NCBI RefSeq assembly: GCF_028595265.1
Contig: NZ_JAQQXP010000001.1
Span: 1,736,001 to 1,800,000 of the forward strand
Direction: 5' to 3'
Origin: Alteromonas gilva
GTDB taxonomy: Bacteria > Pseudomonadota > Gammaproteobacteria > Enterobacterales > Alteromonadaceae
DNA: 64,000 nucleotides
Shown: positions 1 to 8,883 of the stretch, piece after piece
How the letters are laid out: each line of letters begins with the position of its first letter
Numbering within the stretch: position 1 is the stretch's first letter
Translations under genes and position numbers: made by a program
Notes under the pieces: model-generated
Seen by the model: the letters and a program-made list of their open reading frames with translations, nothing else
The model's database searches: none
Told to the model about the DNA's origin: nothing

Positions 1-1
1 A

Positions 2-331
2 GAAATTCGTTTCCCGAATGTGTACGGTATTGATATGCCATCAGCAAACGAACTCATTGCTTACGGACGTGAAATTGACCAAATCTCTGACCTTATTCAG
101 GCAGACGGTCTGATTTTCCAGGATATTGATGATTTGGTCGACGCGGTGCAACAAGAAAACCCGCAGATCAAACGCTTTGAAACGTCGGTATTTGACGGCA
201 ACTATATTACCGGCGACGTAGACCAGGCCTACCTGGAACGCATTGATGCAGCGCGCAACGATATGGCACGCCGGGCGCCGGTGGTACAGGCAGAGTTGTC
301 TAATCTGGATATGCACAATTTCGAAGCCTGA
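2..331 (+). CDS. purF: Amidophosphoribosyltransferase PurF, C-terminal part (5' truncated by window edge)
   Basis: The reading frame is open from the left edge and ends at TGA 329-331, giving about 109 residues. The sequence begins with a stretch reading RFPNVYGIDMPS and ends in LDMHNFEA, which closely resembles the C-terminal end of gammaproteobacterial PurF, including the region around the PRPP/nucleotide site. PurF catalyses the first committed step of purine synthesis, transferring the glutamine amide to PRPP in the cytoplasm. The N-terminal glutaminase domain and most of the phosphoribosyltransferase domain lie outside the window. A strong hairpin terminator follows about 30 bases after the stop. 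Confidence 0.93.
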   Translation, partial: EIRFPNVYGIDMPSANELIAYGREIDQISDLIQADGLIFQDIDDLVDAVQQENPQIKRFETSVFDGNYITGDVDQAYLERIDAARNDMARRAPVVQAELSNLDMHNFEA

Positions 332-360
332 GGCAGGCTGCTGATAACGCGCAAGCAAAT

Positions 361-402
361 AAAAAGCCGTGCCCTGTTAAAGTAACAGGTGCACGGCTTT
401 CT
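361..402. terminator. Bidirectional intrinsic terminator between purF and the Yip1-family gene
   Basis: Arms at 363-378 and 384-400 pair as a GC-rich stem (GCCGTGC with GCACGGC, then CCTGTT with AACAGG, one bulged T) closed by a five-base loop. The stem is flanked by an A run on the left and a T run on the right, so it can serve both convergent genes. Confidence 0.85.
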
Positions 403-431
403 GCTTTAAGAATCAACAGTCCCTAACAGGC

Positions 432-1031
432 CTAGTGGCTATAGATAGGGCCTAATCCCATGCTCCATAAAATCACCGAACCGGCCATTAATATCACCAG
501 CAACACCAGACCGCAGGTAACCACTGAGCTTGAATAAATAAAGCCTTTCTCTTCGGGAATGTGCAGCATAATCGGCACACCGGAATACAGCAGATAAACA
601 GAGTACGATAATCCCACCAGGCCTATTGTCATAATAAACCACAGTTCAGGGTAGAGCCCGGCAAATCCAACCATAAACAACGGTGTTGCAGTATAAGCGG
701 CCAGTTCAAGTGACTGCGTGTAAGTGGGCGAGGCGTCGAATGCCTTTGCCAGCTCATTAATCAGTACGGCCAGCGCTACTACGCCGGTCACTAAACCAAA
801 GTACATTGCCAGGCTCATTAATAACGCGCTTTGCTGCGTTAGCCTGATGAGCTCACCTGCACCAATGCTCCAGCCAAGGTGCGCCGCTGAGTAATACCCA
901 ACGATCGCCGGAATCAAAGCAATAATCGCGATATGGCTGAACGCATAGAGATAGTTTTCGTGACGCGTATCTATCGTTTGCCATTCTTCTTTAGGATGGG
1001 TGTAAATTCCCCACAGGTGGTTCAGGATCAT
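432..1031 (-). CDS. Yip1-family inner membrane protein
   Basis: This 199-residue protein opens with MILNHLWGIYTHPKEEW, the typical N-terminus of bacterial Yip1 (PF04893) proteins, in which a short cytoplasmic segment precedes five membrane helices. Hydrophobic segments are visible near residues 30-50, 65-90, 108-125, 130-155 and 170-195. Yip1 proteins are uncharacterised in bacteria, so no substrate can be given. The gene faces purF and shares its terminator. The 285 bases upstream, which it shares with the divergent miaE gene, hold both promoters and no other gene that I can support. Confidence 0.8.
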   Translation of the reverse strand: MILNHLWGIYTHPKEEWQTIDTRHENYLYAFSHIAIIALIPAIVGYYSAAHLGWSIGAGELIRLTQQSALLMSLAMYFGLVTGVVALAVLINELAKAFDASPTYTQSLELAAYTATPLFMVGFAGLYPELWFIMTIGLVGLSYSVYLLYSGVPIMLHIPEEKGFIYSSSVVTCGLVLLVILMAGSVILWSMGLGPIYSH

Positions 1032-1281
1032 ATTGGTTCCTTGAGCATCAAACAGTCAGCAGGATGTTTTTAAATTGTTATTAAATTAACAAATATTAAA
1101 CAATTTAAGTCTTATCCATCTGCCAGATGAAGTCAATGACTTTTGCATGAAATTTAAACAAAGATACTCATGGCTCAGTTTTGCGTTGCAGGAGGCGCTA
1201 TTCTCCTTAAGCGATTGATGTCGCGATGCCCGGTAAAGCCGTCTTATTAACTTACTGCCTTTAGGTTTATAACCGAGCAGG

Positions 1282-1287
1282 TATAAT
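1282..1287 (+). promoter_or_regulatory. Candidate -10 element for miaE
   Basis: A perfect TATAAT lies 30 bases before the miaE start. The -35 position (about 1259-1265, CTTTAGG) is a poor match, so this is a sequence-based guess supported mainly by the -10 and by its distance from the gene. Confidence 0.45.
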
Positions 1288-1316
1288 GCCTGCAATTACG
1301 CTAACGAGACGCAATT

Positions 1317-2069
1317 TTGGACGAGTTACTATTGCCTATTCGACAGTTTTTAGGCTGTCAAACCCCCCAGCGCTGGATTGCTGAAGCCATCAAGCCGGAA
1401 AATCTGCACGTGGTGCTGCTGGATCACCTGGTGTGTGAGTTGAAGGCAGCCCAGTCAGCCATGTATTTAATTCGTAAATATGCGGTAGATAAACAAAGCG
1501 GCGATGCCTTACTGGCATGGCTAAAACCCTTTGAGGATTTTACCTACCGTAAAGTGGGTGACTGGCGGGAGCTGGCTAAGCACGAAAAACTGAATAAAGC
1601 CATGCTACCCAAATCCGGCACACCTTACAGCCAGGAGCTTATTGATAAAATGGTGCTGTTGATAAGGGAAGAGCTGCATCATTTTTATCAGGTGCTGGAA
1701 ATCATGGATGAATATGCCATTGAATACGAATCGGTGGGTTCGAGCCGGTATGCACGCGGTATGCTGCGCCATGTGCGCACTTACGAACCGCAGGCGCTTA
1801 TCGATAAGCTCATTTGCGGTGCCTATATTGAGGCCCGCTCCTGCGAGCGTTTTGCCGTGCTGGTGCCCTACGTAGATAAACGCCTGTCAGACTTTTATTA
1901 TTCTCTGTTACGCTCAGAAGCGCGCCATTATCAGGATTATCTCACCCTGGCGGAAAAAATAGCCGGTGAGGATATATCCGCACGCGTCGCATTTTTTTGT
2001 GATATCGAAACCGAACTGATATCGTCTCCCGATGAGGACTTTAAGTTTCATAGCGGTATTCCGGCTTAG
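1317..2069 (+). CDS. miaE: tRNA-(ms2io6A37) hydroxylase MiaE
   Basis: The 250-residue protein matches the MiaE family, a ferritin-like di-iron monooxygenase that hydroxylates the isopentenyl group of ms2i6A at position 37 of tRNAs reading UNN codons. The iron ligands are visible as E41 in VCELKAAQ, an ExxH at E119-H122, E172, and a second ExxH at E201-H204. The start is TTG at 1317: it gives the N-terminus MDELLLPIRQFLGC expected from homologues, and a short GAG lies eight bases upstream. No ATG start fits. The gene stands alone between the divergent Yip1 gene and the chemoreceptor. Confidence 0.9.
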   Translation: MDELLLPIRQFLGCQTPQRWIAEAIKPENLHVVLLDHLVCELKAAQSAMYLIRKYAVDKQSGDALLAWLKPFEDFTYRKVGDWRELAKHEKLNKAMLPKSGTPYSQELIDKMVLLIREELHHFYQVLEIMDEYAIEYESVGSSRYARGMLRHVRTYEPQALIDKLICGAYIEARSCERFAVLVPYVDKRLSDFYYSLLRSEARHYQDYLTLAEKIAGEDISARVAFFCDIETELISSPDEDFKFHSGIPA

Positions 2070-2187
2070 TGTTTTTGTGACTCATCCAAGGTCAAGAATT
2101 TGTAATTATAAAAGTAGACTAAAGGTATATAGCGATTTTTAAATGCTGTGTCATACTTTAGTTGATATTGAACAATTAAAGTACTGT

Positions 2188-3492
2188 ATGTTTTACAAGC
2201 AATTAAAAGCCGACTATGCCGAGGCGCTGGCAGAGCTGGCTGAATATAAACAAGCGTATAACGGCCTTAAAAGCGAAATGCTCTATTTTGAGCTGGCTCC
2301 GGGTGGCGAGATAGCGAACGTGAGTCAACACGCAGAAAGCGCGCTGAACCTTCGGTCCAATGCCTTAACCGGCAAGCCTTTTACACAATGTGTAGCAGAG
2401 AGCATGCGGGCAAGCAGCCATTATAAAGCGCTCGTCGATGCCATTAAAGCGCAGCGACATTGGTCAGGTCTTATCGATTTAAATCAAGGTAATGAGACGT
2501 TTTCGCTAATGGTGACATTGCAACCTTTCCTGAATAGCAAAGGGCAGTGTATCCGCTTTGATATCTTCGCTAAAAACCTGACCGCAGAAATGCAAAATTC
2601 GCGAAAAAGTGACGATATCATGAAGGCGTTGGATCGCTCTATGGCTATCATAGAGTTTACCCCTACCGGTCACATCATTAATGCGAACACGCCATTTTTG
2701 CAGACCATGGGCTATTCACTTAATGAAATAAAAGACAAGCACCACAGTATTTTTTGTACCAGGGCAATGGCAGAAAGTGCTGAGTATAAACACTTTTGGC
2801 AAAATCTGGCCCAGGGCAGGTTTTTATCAAACCGGTTTGAACGGGTGGATAAGCACGGCCAGTCTGTGTGGCTGGAAGCAACATACAACCCGGTGTTTGA
2901 TGGCAAAGGAAAAGTCTACAAGGTGGTTAAGTTCGCCACCAATATTACCGACAAGGTTAAGCAAGAGCAGCGCGTCAATGATGCAGCTAAAATGGCCTCT
3001 CAGATGTCTGGCGAAACCGGCATTAATGCGGAGAAAAGCCAGCAGTTGATGAGTAAAATGGTGACAACGCTGGTTGCCCTGACCGAGCAAATGAAACGAG
3101 CGTCCAACGAAATTGGCGAGCTGGAACAACAGTCTTCAGCGCTCAATCAAATGGTCAGTGCTATTAGTGCCATTGCTGATCAAACCAACTTACTGGCATT
3201 AAACGCTGCTATAGAGGCCGCCCGGGCGGGCGATCAGGGCAGAGGATTCGCGGTGGTGGCCGATGAGGTAAGAGAGTTAGCGTCCAGAACAACGGATTCT
3301 ACCAAGGAGATCATGACGGTATTTTCGCGTAATGATCAGTCGACCAAAGACGTGGTGGGGACGATAAAGCAGGGCCTGGACATTCTCGACAAGGTCACCA
3401 CGCAATTAGAAGAAACCAAAATGTCGATTAGTGATATTGAACAAGGATCAGCAAAAGTCATTGCTGCCGTGGAACAACTATCAAATACATAA
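2188..3492 (+). CDS. Soluble PAS-PAS methyl-accepting chemotaxis protein (BdlA-like)
   Basis: The protein has two PAS domains (roughly residues 25-130 and 145-255), followed by a short MCP signalling domain with the conserved hairpin tip reading DQTNLLALNAAIEAARAG. No transmembrane segment or periplasmic domain is present, so it should act in the cytoplasm. This architecture is that of Pseudomonas BdlA and of soluble energy/redox sensors, which signal to CheA or to dispersion pathways. The frame is open back to an ATG at 2143, but the start at 2188 (MFYKQLKADYAEAL) resembles homologue N-termini better; neither has a strong ribosome site. No che genes are nearby. The MCP domain is short, ending soon after the tip. 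Confidence 0.85.
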   Translation: MFYKQLKADYAEALAELAEYKQAYNGLKSEMLYFELAPGGEIANVSQHAESALNLRSNALTGKPFTQCVAESMRASSHYKALVDAIKAQRHWSGLIDLNQGNETFSLMVTLQPFLNSKGQCIRFDIFAKNLTAEMQNSRKSDDIMKALDRSMAIIEFTPTGHIINANTPFLQTMGYSLNEIKDKHHSIFCTRAMAESAEYKHFWQNLAQGRFLSNRFERVDKHGQSVWLEATYNPVFDGKGKVYKVVKFATNITDKVKQEQRVNDAAKMASQMSGETGINAEKSQQLMSKMVTTLVALTEQMKRASNEIGELEQQSSALNQMVSAISAIADQTNLLALNAAIEAARAGDQGRGFAVVADEVRELASRTTDSTKEIMTVFSRNDQSTKDVVGTIKQGLDILDKVTTQLEETKMSISDIEQGSAKVIAAVEQLSNT

Positions 3493-3500
3493 ATGCAGGT

Positions 3501-3528
3501 CACCAGCAGCCATTGCAGGCTGCTGGTG
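3501..3528. terminator. Hairpin between the chemoreceptor gene and lpxH
   Basis: A perfect 11-bp stem (CACCAGCAGCC with GGCTGCTGGTG) with a six-base loop lies between two convergent genes. The T tract is weak on the plus strand (CTTTACT). Confidence 0.65.
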
Positions 3529-3530
3529 CT

Positions 3531-4262
3531 TTACTGGCCGTTAAACATACGCCGTTCCAGGCGGATATCCCCGCTACTTACTCGTAGCACGCTACCCTGG
3601 GTATACCAGTCACCCACCACGATACGGTGAGCAGGCTTACCATTTACTACTAACGAATGAATATTAGGGCGGTGTGTATGGCCATGAATTAACTGCTGTA
3701 CAGTGTGCTTGTTCATGACGTAAACCACTTCCTCCTGTACCACATCCATAATTTCAGCGGTTAGTTGTTGTTGGTTGCTTTGGCTTGTTTTACGGCCTTT
3801 GGCGGCGAGTTTGCGGCGCAGCCATAATGGCAGTGCGCCGACTAACCTTGGCCACCACCAGCCACGGGCTTTCTTGCGAAACTTTTGATATTCCACATCC
3901 AGCGTGCAGAGCTCGTCGCCGTGCATAATCAAGGTTTTAATACCATATAAATCGATAACATACTGCTCAGGCAGTAATGTCATGCCGGCTTTTTTCGCCC
4001 AACCAGAACGAATAGCAAAGTCGCGGTTGCCATGAATAAAATAAACCGGCGTCGTGGCAGACAGTTTCTTAAACGCCCTTGCAACAGTTTCTGATAAGGG
4101 GGTTACATCGTCGTCGCCCAGCCAAAACTCAAACAAATCACCAAGCACATACAGGGCTTCTGCTTCGGGCGCGTCGTTGGCAATAAAATCCAGCAGACAT
4201 TGCGTAATATCTTCTCGCTCAGCGCTTAAATGTATATCTGCAATAAAATAGGTAAATGGCAT
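3531..4262 (-). CDS. lpxH: UDP-2,3-diacylglucosamine diphosphatase LpxH
   Basis: This 243-residue calcineurin-like phosphoesterase hydrolyses UDP-2,3-diacylglucosamine to lipid X and UMP at the cytoplasmic face of the inner membrane, the fourth step of lipid A synthesis. The metal-binding motifs are complete: D9-x-H11, GD at 41-42, GNRD at 78-81, H114 in MHGDE, and HGHTH at 193-197. The basic WWWPRLV segment near residue 135 fits the membrane-facing lid of the family. The gene lies downstream of ppiB on the same strand, with a terminator-like hairpin between them, so it may be read through or have its own promoter. Confidence 0.95.
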   Translation of the reverse strand: MPFTYFIADIHLSAEREDITQCLLDFIANDAPEAEALYVLGDLFEFWLGDDDVTPLSETVARAFKKLSATTPVYFIHGNRDFAIRSGWAKKAGMTLLPEQYVIDLYGIKTLIMHGDELCTLDVEYQKFRKKARGWWWPRLVGALPLWLRRKLAAKGRKTSQSNQQQLTAEIMDVVQEEVVYVMNKHTVQQLIHGHTHRPNIHSLVVNGKPAHRIVVGDWYTQGSVLRVSSGDIRLERRMFNGQ

Positions 4263-4284
4263 AGGATACTAGCTAGTGAAGACA

Positions 4285-4310
4285 TGAAAAAGGGAGCCAA
4301 CGGACTCCCT
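4285..4310 (-). terminator. Intrinsic terminator downstream of ppiB (minus strand)
   Basis: Read on the minus strand, AGGGAG and CTCCCT form a stem across an eight-base loop and are followed by TTTTC. The position between the ppiB stop and the lpxH start suggests partial uncoupling of the two genes. Confidence 0.65.
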
Positions 4311-4344
4311 CCTGAAGCGTGCTGAATGTCTCAACACTGAGTGG

Positions 4345-4839
4345 TTATTCCGTGATAATCGCTTGCTCAATGACAACCGCCTCAACCGGCACATCCTGGT
4401 GATAGCCATAATTACCGGTTTTAACATTCTTGATTTTTTCAACCACGTCCATACCGTCGGTCACTTTACCAAATACGCAGTATCCCCATCCGCTCGCCGA
4501 TTCGCTTGAGAAGTTCAGGAAATCGTTGTCTTTAACATTAATAAAGAACTGTGCCGTAGCAGAGTGCGGATCGTTAGTACGCGCCATCGCCACAGTGCCT
4601 GCTTCATTGGCAACACCGTTATTGGCTTCGTTTTCGATTGGCGCTTTGGTTTCTTTTTGTTCCATGTCTGCGGTCATGCCGCCGCCCTGGATCATAAAGC
4701 CATCAATCACTCGGTGAAATATTGTGTTGTCGTAAAAACCGTCTTTCACATAAGACAGAAAATTTTCAACAGTTTTTGGCGCTTTGTCGGCATACAATTC
4801 CAGGGTAATGTCGCCGTAGTTAGTTTTAAACGTCACCAT
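4345..4839 (-). CDS. ppiB: Peptidyl-prolyl cis-trans isomerase B (cyclophilin)
   Basis: The 164-residue protein is a compact single-domain cyclophilin without a signal peptide, so it is the cytoplasmic isomerase type. Active-site blocks are visible as FHRVIDGFMIQGG (residues about 40-52) and FFINVKDNDFLNF, followed by GWGYCVFG. It catalyses proline isomerisation during protein folding. The ppiB-lpxH order with cysS divergently upstream is a common gammaproteobacterial arrangement. The 200 bases between ppiB and cysS hold both promoters. Confidence 0.95.
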   Translation of the reverse strand: MVTFKTNYGDITLELYADKAPKTVENFLSYVKDGFYDNTIFHRVIDGFMIQGGGMTADMEQKETKAPIENEANNGVANEAGTVAMARTNDPHSATAQFFINVKDNDFLNFSSESASGWGYCVFGKVTDGMDVVEKIKNVKTGNYGYHQDVPVEAVVIEQAIITE

Positions 4840-5041
4840 AGTGTTTAACCTTCTCTCGATTATTGGCTATCTGAATAAAGCGCCAATAGTAGCCCAAATG
4901 AGACAGCGCTAAAACCCCTCAAAACCACCTAATGATGTTTTACTGTAATATCTGACAGATAACTCCGCGCCCGGCGTGGTCAGGATGCATTTACAGTGCT
5001 AAACTTCGCCACCGAAAAAGGTTAATGAGGAAATTAGGACT

Positions 5042-6430
5042 ATGTTGCAACTGTTTAACACCAAAACCCGTCAAAAAGAGCGTTTCGAACCGCTGGTCGA
5101 AGGGAAGGTGGGACTCTATGTTTGTGGCATAACCGTATACGACCTCAGCCACATGGGTCATGCCCGTACCTATTTAAGCTTTGATGTACTGGTGCGCTAT
5201 CTACGCCACCTCGACTATGACGTTAACTACGTGCGTAACATCACCGACGTGGACGATAAAATTATTGCCCGCGCCGCACAAAACGGCGAAACCACAGAGG
5301 CCCTGACCGAACGCACTATCGCCATGATGCACGAGGATTTTGCCGCGCTTAACCTGATTGAGCCAGACATTGAGCCACGCGTGACCGGTCACATTAACGA
5401 AATTATTGATGTTATTCAGCAGCTGATAAACAAAGGCTATGCTTATCAGGCCAGCAGCGGCGATGTATTGTTTGATGTTAGCAAGTTTGCTGACTACGGC
5501 AAGTTAAGCCGTCAGAATCTGGAGCAGCTGCAATCCGGCGCCCGGGTCGAAGTTGCGGCAGGCAAAGATGATCCGCTGGATTTTGTGCTATGGAAAATGG
5601 CCAAAGCGGGTGAGCCTGCGTGGTCATCTCCCTGGGGCGAGGGCCGTCCGGGCTGGCACATTGAGTGTAGCGCCATGAATCACAAGCACCTTGGTAAACA
5701 CTTTGATATTCATGGCGGCGGCTCAGATTTAACCTTTCCCCACCACGAAAACGAAGTGGCTCAGTCATGCTGCGCCTTTGACACGCCGTATGTGAATACC
5801 TGGATGCACACCGGTATGGTGCAGGTAAACGATGAAAAAATGTCCAAATCATTGGGCAACTTTTTTACCCTGCGCGATGTACTGGCCGAGCATGACGCCG
5901 AAATTTTGCGATTTTTCCTGATGTCGGCGCATTACCGCAGCCAGTTAAGCTATTCGCAGGATAACATCGATCAGGCCAAATCAGCGCTGGAACGTTTATA
6001 TACTGCGTTACGGGGTGTAAAAATCGATAGCGTGACCGATCTCAGCTACGGGGGTTATCTCGAACGCTTCGAGCAAGCCATGAATGATGATCTGAACGTC
6101 CCCGAAGCCTACTCAGTATTGTTTGATTTGGCCCGCGATTTAAATAAGTTTAAGTCGCAAGGCGAAGACGGCGCCCTGGAAGCCGGTAAACTGGCGGCTG
6201 TGCTCAAGGGGATTGGCGGCATTTTAGGCTTTTTGCAACGCGATCCAGAAGCCTTTTTACAATCAGGCAACGATGGCGAAGTGGCCGAAATCGAAGCGCT
6301 CATTAAAGCGCGAAACGATGCCCGTGCAGCCAAAGACTGGAACGCGGCAGACGCGGCCCGCGATAAACTTACGGCAATGGGCATCGTGCTTGAAGACGGA
6401 GCTGGTGGCACGAGCTGGCGCCGCCAGTAA
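5042..6430 (+). CDS. cysS: Cysteinyl-tRNA synthetase
   Basis: This 462-residue class I synthetase charges tRNA-Cys. The HIGH motif reads HMGH at 37-40 and the KMSKS motif is at 266-270. The zinc that recognises the cysteine thiol is bound by C28, C209, H234 and E238, all present. The length matches the family (about 461 residues in E. coli). A short purine-rich site (GAGGAAATTAGG) precedes the ATG. It forms a single-gene unit ended by a strong bidirectional terminator. Confidence 0.97.
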   Translation: MLQLFNTKTRQKERFEPLVEGKVGLYVCGITVYDLSHMGHARTYLSFDVLVRYLRHLDYDVNYVRNITDVDDKIIARAAQNGETTEALTERTIAMMHEDFAALNLIEPDIEPRVTGHINEIIDVIQQLINKGYAYQASSGDVLFDVSKFADYGKLSRQNLEQLQSGARVEVAAGKDDPLDFVLWKMAKAGEPAWSSPWGEGRPGWHIECSAMNHKHLGKHFDIHGGGSDLTFPHHENEVAQSCCAFDTPYVNTWMHTGMVQVNDEKMSKSLGNFFTLRDVLAEHDAEILRFFLMSAHYRSQLSYSQDNIDQAKSALERLYTALRGVKIDSVTDLSYGGYLERFEQAMNDDLNVPEAYSVLFDLARDLNKFKSQGEDGALEAGKLAAVLKGIGGILGFLQRDPEAFLQSGNDGEVAEIEALIKARNDARAAKDWNAADAARDKLTAMGIVLEDGAGGTSWRRQ

Positions 6431-6474
6431 CGCCATAAGTAATAGTCTCGCAGCAAACAGAAAGTAAAAATACA

Positions 6475-6520
6475 CAAAAAAGCCCCGGCAATGATAAATC
6501 CATTGCCGGGGCTTTTTTTT
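6475..6520. terminator. Strong bidirectional terminator between cysS and the LysE gene
   Basis: A 13-bp perfect stem (AGCCCCGGCAATG at 6481-6493 with its complement at 6501-6513) is preceded by A6 and followed by T7. It can terminate both convergent genes. Confidence 0.92.
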
Positions 6521-6573
6521 GGCCTTGATGAACTTCGCTGAGACTTTGTCACTGTGTGCAAGGTGGTAAGCCG

Positions 6574-7182
6574 TTAAACGTCGATAATAAGCAACAAGGT
6601 TGCCGCTGTGGCAGCGCCCATGATGAGGTTAAAACCGCGACGTCGGATAGGGTTATTTAGCCAGGTCCGCAATGTGGCGCCGGTACCGGCCCAAACCGAG
6701 ACAGACGCAAAGCCGATGATGGCAAAGGCCAGCATAATAGTGGCGCCGGACAATGCATAATCCTCGCCGGGCAAACTAAAGGTACTAACGCTGCCCAGCG
6801 CCATCATCCAGGCTTTTGGGTTTACAAACTGAAACAGCGCCGCCTGCCACCAGGTCAGAGGTTTACTGTTGCCCTGTTCAGTGGCATCGATAGCCGTTAC
6901 CGGACCGCTGGCAATTTTATAAGCGAGCCAGAGTAAATAGGCCGCGCCGGCAACATTTAATAGTGAGTACAGGCCCGGGTACAAACTGAATAAGATGCCA
7001 AGCCCAAGCAGGACACACAGCATTAGCATGGCCACACCAACCACAATACCAGCAATATGGGGGAGCGTGCGTACATAGCCAAATTGTGCACCGGAGGCCA
7101 GTAACATTAAATTGTTTGGCCCGGGAGTCACCGAGGTGATAAATGCAAAGGTCGCAATGCCAAAAAGTAACGAGGTGTCCAT
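6574..7182 (-). CDS. LysE/RhtB-family amino-acid exporter
   Basis: The 202-residue protein has the LysE signature near the N-terminus (TPGPNNLMLLASG at about residues 20-32) and six predicted hydrophobic helices. The family exports amino acids or derivatives across the inner membrane. The substrate cannot be read from the sequence. It is divergent from a MocR-type regulator, and five copies of a CTGTATGGT box lie in the 245-base gap between them, which strongly suggests that the regulator controls this exporter. Confidence 0.88.
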   Translation of the reverse strand: MDTSLLFGIATFAFITSVTPGPNNLMLLASGAQFGYVRTLPHIAGIVVGVAMLMLCVLLGLGILFSLYPGLYSLLNVAGAAYLLWLAYKIASGPVTAIDATEQGNSKPLTWWQAALFQFVNPKAWMMALGSVSTFSLPGEDYALSGATIMLAFAIIGFASVSVWAGTGATLRTWLNNPIRRRGFNLIMGAATAATLLLIIDV

Positions 7183-7262
7183 TTTATATTCCGTCAGGCT
7201 GAGTTATTAGTGTGCCCCAAAAGGCACTGTGTGGTGTCACAGCGATAATATAGGTGATTGCA

Positions 7263-7396
7263 CTGTATGGTTTTAGGGGCAGTGGTTGCAAAAAATTACC
7301 ATACAGAAATGCCATAGGCTGAACTGTATGGTGATAAATGGCCTTATCTGTATGGTGATGGCGGTACTAATTGTGAGGTATAGTATTTTGTATGGT
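7263..7396. promoter_or_regulatory. Cluster of five CTGTATGGT boxes (candidate MocR operators)
   Basis: Exact copies of CTGTATGGT lie at 7263-7271, 7324-7332 and 7348-7356 on the plus strand and at 7298-7306 on the minus strand. A one-mismatch copy (TTGTATGGT) lies at 7388-7396. They fill the space between the divergent exporter and regulator genes. MocR/PdxR-type regulators usually bind direct repeats in exactly this position; the assignment is inferred from position and repetition. Confidence 0.75.
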
Positions 7397-7427
7397 TGGT
7401 GATCGATGGTAGATGGGTGAGTAGCTG

Positions 7428-8840
7428 ATGATTCGATATCTGCATTTGGCCGGGCGGCTTAAGGAACATATTCAGATGGGGCATTTTGCGCCCGGCGATA
7501 AACTGCCGTCAGTACGACAGTTAGCTGCTGAGCATGGGGTGAGTTTGTCTACCGTTCAGGAAGCCTACCGTGTGCTAGAGCAGGAAGGCCTGATTGAGGC
7601 TCGTGCCCGCTCCGGGTATTTTGTAGCACAGCTACGCGAGCGTATTGCCCGCCCGGCAGAATCGCAGCCGCCGCAACGGCCTATGGATGTGTCGCTGTGG
7701 GAAGATGTGCTCGACATGCTAACCGGTTACGGCGGTGAGACGTTTTGTGAGTTTCAGTATGCCATGCCAATTATGACGGCGCCCACATTAAAACCACTGT
7801 TAAAGAGCCTGTACGAGCTCAATCGTCATCGTGCCCAGGACGGCATGAGCTACGGCAATATCCAGGGCGATTTGGGCTTACGTGAGCAACTGTCACGTTT
7901 AGCCGCCGGGGCAGGGAGTCATCTTGAGGCCGGTGATTTTGTGGTAACCTCCGGTTGTCAGGAGGCCTTGTCGGTGTGTTTACGTTCGGTGGCCGAAAAT
8001 GGCGATGTTATTGCGGTTGAATCGCCGGGTTTTTATGGTGCCATGCAGGCCATCAAAGCGGCGAATTTAAAAGCGCTGGAGATCCCCACCGATTCGGTTG
8101 CCGGCATGAGCATTGAAGCGCTTAAACTGGCCCTTGATCAGTGGCCGGTAAAGGCGATTCTGGTGACACCCACGGTGAATAATCCACAGGGCTATGTGAT
8201 GCCCCTGGCCAAAAAGCAGGCTCTCTATCAACTTGCCCAGGAGTACGATGTCGCCATCATCGAAGATGACATATACGGTGATATTGCCTTTGATTACCCG
8301 CGGCCTAAAACCATAAAATCCTTCGATACGGACGGCCGGGTGCTGTTGTGTTCGTCGTTTTCGAAAAGCCTCGCCCCCGGCTTTCGGGTTGGCTGGATTG
8401 CGCCGGGGCGGTACCGGGACAAGGTATTGCATATTAAATACGTGAGCAGTTCAATGTGTCCAACCCTGCCACAATTAGCGATTGCCAGTTTTATTCGCCA
8501 GGGCGGTTATGAGCGGCATTTACGCGCCATGCGGGTTTTGTATCGTAAGGCCAGAGACGGCATGCTCAAAGGGATCGAGGCGTGTTTTCCGGAGGGGACG
8601 CGGGTAAGCTATCCCGAAGGCGGCTTTGTGTTATGGGTGGCGCTGCCCGACAGGTTTGATGCCACCCGGTTAGCCGAGCAGGCCAAACAACAAGGTATTA
8701 TTTTAGCGCCGGGCCAGATGTTTTCGGCGACGGGTAAATACCGCAATTGCCTGCGCTTTAACTATATCGATCGTGACCCGGACACGCGCCTGGCCGCATT
8801 AAAAACCCTGGGTAATATGATGTCTGCAAACGACACATAG
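7428..8840 (+). CDS. MocR/PdxR-family regulator (GntR HTH fused to class I aminotransferase-like domain)
   Basis: The 470-residue protein has a winged helix of the GntR type at residues about 5-68 (KLPSVRQLAAEHGVSLSTVQ) and a fold-type I aminotransferase-like domain from about residue 110. The PLP-binding lysine is K313 in SSFSKSLAPGF, and N251-P253 and the D280/Y283 region match cofactor contacts. These proteins use the PLP domain as an effector sensor, often for amino acids, rather than as an enzyme. It is divergent from the LysE exporter and probably regulates both genes through the boxes between them. The effector is unknown. Confidence 0.92.
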   Translation: MIRYLHLAGRLKEHIQMGHFAPGDKLPSVRQLAAEHGVSLSTVQEAYRVLEQEGLIEARARSGYFVAQLRERIARPAESQPPQRPMDVSLWEDVLDMLTGYGGETFCEFQYAMPIMTAPTLKPLLKSLYELNRHRAQDGMSYGNIQGDLGLREQLSRLAAGAGSHLEAGDFVVTSGCQEALSVCLRSVAENGDVIAVESPGFYGAMQAIKAANLKALEIPTDSVAGMSIEALKLALDQWPVKAILVTPTVNNPQGYVMPLAKKQALYQLAQEYDVAIIEDDIYGDIAFDYPRPKTIKSFDTDGRVLLCSSFSKSLAPGFRVGWIAPGRYRDKVLHIKYVSSSMCPTLPQLAIASFIRQGGYERHLRAMRVLYRKARDGMLKGIEACFPEGTRVSYPEGGFVLWVALPDRFDATRLAEQAKQQGIILAPGQMFSATGKYRNCLRFNYIDRDPDTRLAALKTLGNMMSANDT

Positions 8841-8883
8841 AACCAGGCCCGGCCGCACTTTGCCAGCTGCTTACCTTACTGCT

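Noticed and set aside
1086..1295. 69-codon ORF between the Yip1 gene and miaE
   Set aside because: It has no ribosome site and overlaps the promoter region of miaE; composition is not protein-like.
5478..5852. 124-codon minus-strand ORF inside cysS
   Set aside because: It is antisense to the conserved catalytic core of cysS and its translation has no protein-like pattern.
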